Assembly: GCA_945888585.1 (NCBI GenBank)
Contig: CAMDAI010000024.1
Location: forward strand, 1 to 11,369
Source: Rickettsia typhi
Lineage (GTDB): Bacteria; Pseudomonadota; Alphaproteobacteria; Rickettsiales; UBA1997
DNA: 11,369 bases
Reading direction: 5' to 3'
Each line of letters starts with the position of its first letter. Within the stretch, counting starts at the first letter, position 1. The position numbers and the translations under genes were made by a program. Of the stretch, positions 7,801 through 11,369 are shown piece after piece. Below the pieces are notes generated by a model. The model was not told the origin of the DNA. It worked only from the letters and a program-made list of their open reading frames with translations, and searched no databases.

Positions 7801-8658
7801 AACTTTGATTGCCTCTTTTGCTTTGTGATATTGGTCATCATCTTTATTGGTATCGCTGCCATTATTTCCAGCCATATCATCTTTCATGAAAATCCTATTA
7901 TTAGGGGAAGCATATAGATATTTAGATCGATCACTACCGTTAGAATCAATACATTTACCATTCTTATCACGTTTAATATCACATATTTCTTCAGGTGAAA
8001 AAAGTTGGTAAGCACGAGAAGGGTTTATGAATCCTGTAGTTCCAAATATCCCAAGATATAAACCAACTCCCTTTCTATATTTACAAAATTGTTGTTCATC
8101 CGGAGTTTTTAAGGAACCATCTTTATTTTGATAATCAAGAGCGATAACATAATTAAAGCGATTAATTGCGGCATCTTTTTCAGTTTGGTAATTATTAAAT
8201 TTGGTGCAACTGCAAAGATCTGGATTGTCTTGATTAGATCCTGAACAATCTGAAGTTTTATCCTTACCTTCACTGTCTTTTTCTGGTATTGAACTTTCAC
8301 CACTCTGACATATACAATTATTTACTCCTTCTTTTCTGAAGCATAATTTACATTCTGGAGCAGCATTAAGAGCAACAACATTATTTACTTGTTCCCATGC
8401 TCCCCAAGCTCCGCCAACAAGAATTTTAATTGGTTCACCATTGGTTCTAAGGCCAGTATCATGCCACTGCGCAACTTGGCCACCAGTTTTTGAACTATAT
8501 TTACCAACGATTCCATCACCAGTTGGTCTGGCATTAACAATAATTTCTTCAACATCAAACTCATCAGCTTCAACACATCCAGGATCGCAAGAGGAAATAG
8601 AAAATAGGATTAGAACTAGCAGCAGAATTTTTTTGAATTGTAATCCAAATATAGTCAT
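4852..8658 (-). CDS. virB6: Large VirB6/TrbL-like type IV secretion lipoprotein with extended N- and C-termini
   Basis: 1268 residues; canonical VirB6 is about 300. The N-terminus is a lipoprotein signal (FKK, a hydrophobic run, then ISSC with the lipidated Cys24). Residues 24-350 form a hydrophilic, presumably exported domain with twelve cysteines (for example C103/C106, C115/C117, C149/C151). Hydrophobic segments at about 354-381, 394-412, 482-538, 553-574 and 612-629 form the VirB6 core. Its pattern IKIGLVIFFTTETSWYWYD and ALGPLFILSSLFNQT resembles rickettsial VirB6 proteins. VirB6 is a polytopic inner-membrane channel subunit of type IV secretion systems. Residues 640-1268 are a charged, cysteine-free tail with coiled-coil-like stretches and three repeats. 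No other virB/virD4 gene adjoins it. It starts 35 bp from the 3' end of tRNA-Leu, without a clear ribosome site. The family call is firm; a working secretion role is inferred. Confidence 0.88.
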   Translation of the reverse strand: MTIFGLQFKKILLLVLILFSISSCDPGCVEADEFDVEEIIVNARPTGDGIVGKYSSKTGGQVAQWHDTGLRTNGEPIKILVGGAWGAWEQVNNVVALNAAPECKLCFRKEGVNNCICQSGESSIPEKDSEGKDKTSDCSGSNQDNPDLCSCTKFNNYQTEKDAAINRFNYVIALDYQNKDGSLKTPDEQQFCKYRKGVGLYLGIFGTTGFINPSRAYQLFSPEEICDIKRDKNGKCIDSNGSDRSKYLYASPNNRIFMKDDMAGNNGSDTNKDDDQYHKAKEAIKVIIFDRYYDDNFGYYTLNFISGIQRAQDRGLLELIVGSVEDVMLGKLNPDSNRREGGIIEFLYKSIVKDSTVIVIIKLCLVLYLAIFGIGVLAGVVEISRKEISNRVIKIGLVIFFTTETSWYWYDHIVVNFFKDSMDSIISIFMSFTDQIYGDDTSMVKIAQMQRAESASNATRFSYVDVVIKKLFSIAVTKKIWGLFLVSLFGIIYIIVTYFLIAYFVYVSVTAALIYITAMLKLVFVIALGPLFILSSLFNQTSAMFKKWLSFMGARSLEVILLFITFYLFLVLIDKGFMDLLSIKSCTSKLVVGFFSIDVLKAETDRSFVGWIVSFIDIGLLIFLLQTIMGKISGVSNALLSISGTASSSGGAAFGGANNSATGLAKNIMGNIVSSGYSAIKSGLSGAATAARALGVGKVLEAIGNAIPFRGPRGLMRDSIIDGSIKEAMASGKKSGLSGKGLDEYVRKSVTESLAKKSLENDTKFSMLGINQKSIENRLDQKLVQEPLKKFIKSEADRLKKEGTPLFGKEMTNQIKENARKWAESNLYDKSSVENHLRDMKGFMKKSGTYSSPEAVKKFSGDSDHRNKYLEHTEAEILKNKSKYDDKKFSGLTKGYRSLFGGALHNPSRSQADFLRREHYEKLQDKKGRGIADALGIKTAKGWSLNKRIGFIDRAVNKKSLERVTKKDLQVTKARTDFIHNGFTKELDGIKKRYNSEKEKIRKGESSYSIAEIEKIKRKEEERLADKIKDYTKLELVELENRRKADLAISDEDKKKSKGLPDDPDPRMKAKEDLDSAIDKLKKGIGSAEEIEKAARKFKEQLPEDDKLIKAKEDLDSAVDGLKKGENIDVVEKASEAFKEHIPELDKDKKADSIIGNQNGIDDLIQAKSNLDSIVGKFKQDDSIIDDVAGAAKAFKDNHKEAVEINLRKLEQRLREAESKLAKLENDPDKDSEKIQQEIGQLKFEIARDESSISRESVKLAVIENREE
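5056..5457 (-). repeat. Three tandem ~40-residue repeats in the C-terminal tail of the VirB6-like protein
   Basis: The encoded units start at about residues 1069 (KAKEDLDSAIDKLKKG), 1110 (KAKEDLDSAVDGLKKG) and 1166 (QAKSNLDSIVGKFKQ). Each continues into a second helix-like half ending in A-x-x-FK(E/D). The first two are 41 residues apart; the third is offset by an extra 15. At DNA level 5298-5331 and 5421-5454 match at 31 of 34 bases, pointing to a fairly recent duplication of the first two units. The third has diverged. Confidence 0.8.
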
Positions 8659-8693
8659 TAGCTGGCCAATTTATAATAAGAAATTTTAAGAGT

Positions 8694-8779
8694 TGGTACC
8701 TGCGGCCGGACTTGAACCGGCAAGGGCGTGAGCCCCACGGATTTTAAGTCCGTTATGTCTACCATTCCATCACGCAGGC
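8694..8779 (-). tRNA. tRNA-Leu, anticodon UAA
   Basis: 86 nt including an encoded CCA (minus strand, 8696-8694). Acceptor arms GCCTGCG and CGCAGGT pair, with a G-U at the first position. The anticodon stem ACGGA/TCCGT closes the loop CTTAAAA, giving anticodon TAA. A long variable arm (GGGCTCACGCCC) follows, as in class II leucine tRNAs, then the T arm GCCGG-TTCAAGT-CCGGC. It points towards the virB6-like gene 35 bp downstream. UUA is a heavily used leucine codon in such A+T-rich DNA. Confidence 0.96.
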
Positions 8780-8849
8780 AGAGATTTAATATCACAAAAC
8801 TAAAGACTAGTTCTGATACTTAGTTATATTAAGAATGCCCTAAAATAAC

Positions 8850-8855
8850 ATTATA
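8850..8855 (-). promoter_or_regulatory. Candidate -10 box for tRNA-Leu
   Basis: A perfect TATAAT on the minus strand lies 71 bp before the tRNA 5' end. No good TTGACA-like box is found 16-18 bp further upstream, so the assignment is tentative. It would give a precursor leader of roughly 60 nt, and transcription could continue into the virB6-like gene, for which no better promoter was seen. Confidence 0.3.
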
Positions 8856-8914
8856 ACTTTACTTGGATCTATCATTACCTAATAAACTGGTAAGTTTAAT
8901 AGGGGATGAAGTGT

Positions 8915-8945
8915 ATTTTTTGCAAATCGAATTTGCAAGAAAAAA
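8915..8945. repeat. Inverted repeat just beyond the end of aroB
   Basis: TTGCAAAT (8920-8927) and ATTTGCAA (8931-8938) are an exact inverted repeat with a 3-nt loop. It is flanked by a T-run on the left and, after a one-base bulge, an A-run on the right, so the stem can extend to about 13 pairs. It lies 14 bp after the aroB stop. On either strand the base run after the core stem is A, not T, so it is not a textbook terminator. It may terminate aroKB transcription by another route or stabilise the 3' end. Confidence 0.5.
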
Positions 8946-8958
8946 TAAAGTACGAATG

Positions 8959-10059
8959 TTATGAAATAACTTTTATAAAAAGTGATTCATTAATATCTTT
9001 TTTAATTAGCGGGGAGCCAATTTCATTGAGCAAAATAAAGGTTAAATTTCCATTTTCAACCTTTTTATCCTTATAAAGATGACTAATTAAATGTCCAATA
9101 TCCCAATTTTGTCTAATATTTTTATGAGAAATTATTAAACCGACATTTTTTAAATGACTTTCAATTCTAGCTAATTTACTAGCTTCAAGCAAATTCAATT
9201 CAATCGACATTTTAGCCGCTAAAACCATACCGATTGCTACTGCTTCTCCATGAATTATTTCGTCTGAATAATTAGTTTCAGCTTCAAAAACATGACCAAA
9301 AGTATGACCAAAATTTAAAATTGCTCGCAAATTGTTTTCTTTTTCATCAAGAGAAACTATTTCAGCTTTAATATTGCAAGACTTAGCAATTATTGTTTTT
9401 AGTGCATCAATATCTTTGGCAAGAATTTTTTGCCAATTATTTTCTAAATAATCAAAAAATTTTCTATCCTTGATAAGACCATATTTTATTACCTCTCCAT
9501 AACCTGATAAAAATTCTCTTTTGGGCAAAGTTTCAAGAAATTGCAAATCACAAAAAACTAATTTTGGTTGATAAAAACTGCCAATCAAATTTTTGCCGTA
9601 AACACTATTAATTGCTGTTTTACCACCAACTGAGCTATCAACAGCCGCAAGCAAAGTGGTTGGGATTTGGATAAAATCAATACCACGAAGCACAATACTT
9701 GCAACAAAACCTGATAAATCTCCAATAACACCTCCACCAAAGGCAATAATTAAGGACTTGCGATCAACTCCGTGAGCTAAAATTTCTTCACATAAATTAT
9801 GTAAATTGGAAAAATCTTTGGTTTTTTCACCGGGTTTAAGGGTAATTACATGAAATTTAACTCCAGATTTTTCTATTTCAGCAATTAATTTGTTCAGATG
9901 AAAATGCGCAACATTTTCATCGGTGATAATAAAAAATTTACTATAAGAATTAATTTTTTTGATTGTATAAGTAAGGTTATCTAAAATTTGATTTCCAATA
10001 ATGATATCATAGCCTCTTAGACCAAGGTCAACTCTTTCAATTTGGATATTATTACTCAT
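8959..10059 (-). CDS. aroB: 3-dehydroquinate synthase
   Basis: 366 residues from the preferred ATG at 10059; an in-frame TTG at 10071 would add four (positions below count from the TTG). NAD-binding FGGGVIGDLSGFVAS is at 111-125, followed by PTTLLAAVDSSVGGKTAIN at 137-155 and GKNLIGSFYQP at 159-169. The likely zinc ligands are Glu193 in GYGEVIKYG, His256 in NFGHTFGH and His274 in IIHGEAVAIGM. The enzyme converts DAHP to 3-dehydroquinate, the second shikimate-pathway step. I prefer the ATG because the protein then begins near the usual family start and overlaps aroK by 8 bp (ATGAGTAA), typical of coupled genes. It is the second gene of an aroK-aroB operon, a common order in proteobacteria. All key residues are present. 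An inverted repeat follows the stop. Confidence 0.97.
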   Translation of the reverse strand: MSNNIQIERVDLGLRGYDIIIGNQILDNLTYTIKKINSYSKFFIITDENVAHFHLNKLIAEIEKSGVKFHVITLKPGEKTKDFSNLHNLCEEILAHGVDRKSLIIAFGGGVIGDLSGFVASIVLRGIDFIQIPTTLLAAVDSSVGGKTAINSVYGKNLIGSFYQPKLVFCDLQFLETLPKREFLSGYGEVIKYGLIKDRKFFDYLENNWQKILAKDIDALKTIIAKSCNIKAEIVSLDEKENNLRAILNFGHTFGHVFEAETNYSDEIIHGEAVAIGMVLAAKMSIELNLLEASKLARIESHLKNVGLIISHKNIRQNWDIGHLISHLYKDKKVENGNLTFILLNEIGSPLIKKDINESLFIKVIS

Positions 10060-10609
10060 TTTTTTTGCCAACTAATTCGCTGATTTGCTGAATAATGCCA
10101 TTTAAAATATTATCATGACTATCTTTAGTAGTATCAATTTTAATATCAGATTGTTCATAGATTGGATAGCGATCTTTTATTAAATTTGATAAAATAATAC
10201 GACGATCTCCTCCATTTAATAATGGTCTAGTATTTTTACCAGCAACACGATGTAAAATAGTTTCAACATCAGAATATAACCAAATTGAGACCGCACCATC
10301 TTTAATTAATTTTCTGGTTTCGGGATCAATAAAAGCACCGCCACCTAATGACAAAACCATTGGCTCATCCCTGCGCATGATATCTTGAACAATTTTACGT
10401 TCAATTTCACGAAATTTTTCTTCACCTTCTGCATCAAAAATATTGGCAATCGTTCTTTGTTCGCTATCTTCAATTTCTTGATCAGAATCAATAAAATAAA
10501 CGTTTAATTTTTCTGATAATTTAGAACCGATGGTAGTTTTACCAGTACCCATCATTCCAATTAGCGCAATAATTTTTTTGTCTGCAGGCTTTACAATGTT
10601 ATTAGTCAT
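10052..10609 (-). CDS. aroK: Shikimate kinase
   Basis: 185 residues, normal for AroK. Walker A GMMGTGKTT spans residues 18-26. The shikimate-binding Asp43 (FIDSDQEIE) and Arg67 (EEKFREIE) are present, as are the GGG of LSLGGGAF at 89-91 and the lid motif NTRPLL at 126-131. The enzyme phosphorylates shikimate at O3 using ATP, the fifth pathway step. It is the first gene of the operon with aroB, and its stop overlaps the aroB start. AAGGA at 10619-10623 lies 9 nt before the ATG as a good ribosome binding site, and a perfect TATAAT sits further upstream. A single-domain enzyme with no fusion or missing residue. With aroB it implies a functional chorismate route, although the remaining genes are not in this window. 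Confidence 0.97.
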   Translation of the reverse strand: MTNNIVKPADKKIIALIGMMGTGKTTIGSKLSEKLNVYFIDSDQEIEDSEQRTIANIFDAEGEEKFREIERKIVQDIMRRDEPMVLSLGGGAFIDPETRKLIKDGAVSIWLYSDVETILHRVAGKNTRPLLNGGDRRIILSNLIKDRYPIYEQSDIKIDTTKDSHDNILNGIIQQISELVGKKNE

Positions 10610-10621
10610 GTCCGATTATCC

Positions 10622-10650
10622 TTGAAAAGATCAAATATAGGAATTATATA
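10622..10650 (+). promoter_or_regulatory. Weak candidate promoter for the Bax inhibitor-1 family gene
   Basis: TTGAAA (10622-10627), a 17-bp spacer and TATATA (10645-10650) resemble a sigma70 promoter on the plus strand. It overlaps the candidate aroK -10 box on the other strand. The leader to the ATG at 10771 would exceed 100 nt. The rest of this gap holds a 10-bp palindrome ATATGCATAT (10662-10671) and nothing else I could name. Confidence 0.22.
10643..10648 (-). promoter_or_regulatory. Candidate -10 box of the aroK-aroB operon
   Basis: On the minus strand the hexamer is a perfect TATAAT, 33 bp before the aroK ATG. A start site near 10636 would give a leader of about 27 nt containing the AAGGA ribosome site. 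No convincing -35 box lies 16-18 bp upstream, so this is only moderately supported. Confidence 0.4.
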
Positions 10651-10770
10651 TCTATTAGAAAATATGCATATCGAGCTTGTATGCCACCCAAAGGGAAGCA
10701 AAACGCAAAAATATGGCTTATTTAATAGTAAATCAAGTTTTTATTACTAACTAAATTCAAGTAGATACGT

Positions 10771-11369
10771 ATGTCAGATTTTATAAGAACTGGTCAATCC
10801 TCTTTTGCCTCAAGCGTCAGTAAGACATCTTATGATGTTGGTCTTAGAAAATATATGCTTGGCGTTTATAATAATATGGGAATAGCTCTTGCTATTAGTG
10901 GCCTAGTTTCTTTTCTTGTTTCAAGCTCTCCAGATTTAATGAATGCAATTTTTGGCTCACCTTTAAAATGGGTAGTAATGTTTGCTCCATTAGTTTTTGT
11001 TTTTGCTTTTAGTGCTAAAATTAATTCAATGTCGGTTGACACTGCTAGAGCCTGCTTATTTGGATTTGCTGCTTTGATGGGTCTTTCTCTTGCTCCTATT
11101 TTCCTACTTTATACAGGAGCCAGTATTGCTAGAGCATTCTTTATAACCGCTTCTCTTTTTGGTGCAATGAGCCTTTATGGATACACCACTAAAAAAGATC
11201 TAACTGGTATGGGATCATTCTTATTTATGGGATTAATCGGCATAGTAATTGCTTCTGTAGTTAATATTTTCCTAAAAAGTTCAGGATTGGATTTTGTAGT
11301 TTCAATTCTTTCAGTAATTATTTTTACTGGTTTAACTGCTTATGATTCACAAAGAATTAAATCAATGTA
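10771..11369 (+). CDS. Bax inhibitor-1/YccA family membrane protein (3' end cut by window edge)
   Basis: Read by hand from the ATG at 10771; 199 codons stay open to the right edge. The protein is strongly hydrophobic, with a short polar N-terminus (about 25 residues) and six visible membrane segments at about 34-51, 66-80, 94-112, 119-137, 148-165 and 173-189. The patterns SIARAFFITASLFGAMSLYGYTTKKDL (from about residue 117), GSFLFMGLIGIVIAS and GLTAYDSQRIK are hallmarks of the bacterial BI-1/YbhL/YccA family. Members are inner-membrane proteins linked to calcium leak or to FtsH-associated quality control; which applies here cannot be told. The last helix region and stop are missing. It is divergent from aroK across a 161-bp gap; the ribosome site before the ATG is poor. 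Confidence 0.93.
   Translation, partial: MSDFIRTGQSSFASSVSKTSYDVGLRKYMLGVYNNMGIALAISGLVSFLVSSSPDLMNAIFGSPLKWVVMFAPLVFVFAFSAKINSMSVDTARACLFGFAALMGLSLAPIFLLYTGASIARAFFITASLFGAMSLYGYTTKKDLTGMGSFLFMGLIGIVIASVVNIFLKSSGLDFVVSILSVIIFTGLTAYDSQRIKSM

Noticed and set aside
8694..8779. Integrated element bounded by tRNA-derived direct repeats
   Set aside because: No second copy of the tRNA 3' end and no integrase were found within the window.
10060..10071. TTG start for aroB four codons upstream
   Set aside because: The ATG at 10059 gives the usual family N-terminus and a typical 8-bp overlap with aroK; nothing favours TTG.
10662..10671. Palindrome ATATGCATAT as an operator
   Set aside because: A 10-bp A+T-rich palindrome is easily expected by chance, and no regulator gene is nearby.

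Overview
The window is A+T-rich, densely coded bacterial DNA and most likely comes from an alphaproteobacterium of the Rickettsiales type. This is an inference from three things: the compact Rieske, cytochrome b and cytochrome c1 gene order; a very large VirB6-like type IV secretion protein with long N- and C-terminal extensions, as in rickettsial Rvh systems; and the A/T-ending codons. Complete-looking aroK, aroB and bioD genes argue against the most reduced Rickettsia genomes and suggest a lineage that keeps more biosynthesis. No species can be named from the sequence alone.

Layout. Positions 1-2419 (minus strand) hold a bc1-complex operon, petA-petB-petC, with the cytochrome c1 gene cut by the window edge. 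A one-domain O6-alkylguanine-DNA alkyltransferase gene lies between petB and petC. A divergent gap leads to a plus-strand single-domain rhodanese (2498-2821). A roughly 120-bp gap with three small hairpins follows, then rarA (2941-4224), which overlaps bioD (4217-4837). Converging on bioD is a 1268-residue VirB6-like lipoprotein gene (4852-8658, minus). It lies directly 3' of a tRNA-Leu(UAA) gene (8694-8779, minus). After a short non-coding stretch with an inverted repeat come overlapping aroB and aroK (minus, transcribed aroK to aroB). A divergent gap then leads to a plus-strand Bax inhibitor-1/YccA family membrane protein cut by the right edge.

Functional picture. The left part supports respiration (quinol to cytochrome c electron transfer). 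The middle joins replication-fork maintenance (RarA) to one biotin-synthesis step (BioD). The right part supplies two shikimate-pathway steps. The VirB6-like gene has no other secretion genes beside it here, so it is either an orphan paralogue or part of a scattered system. It is the least ordinary gene in the window: a lipobox, a cysteine-rich exported domain, a polytopic VirB6 core, and a long cysteine-free charged tail carrying three related units of about 40 residues. I found no CRISPR array, insertion sequence or clear gene decay.
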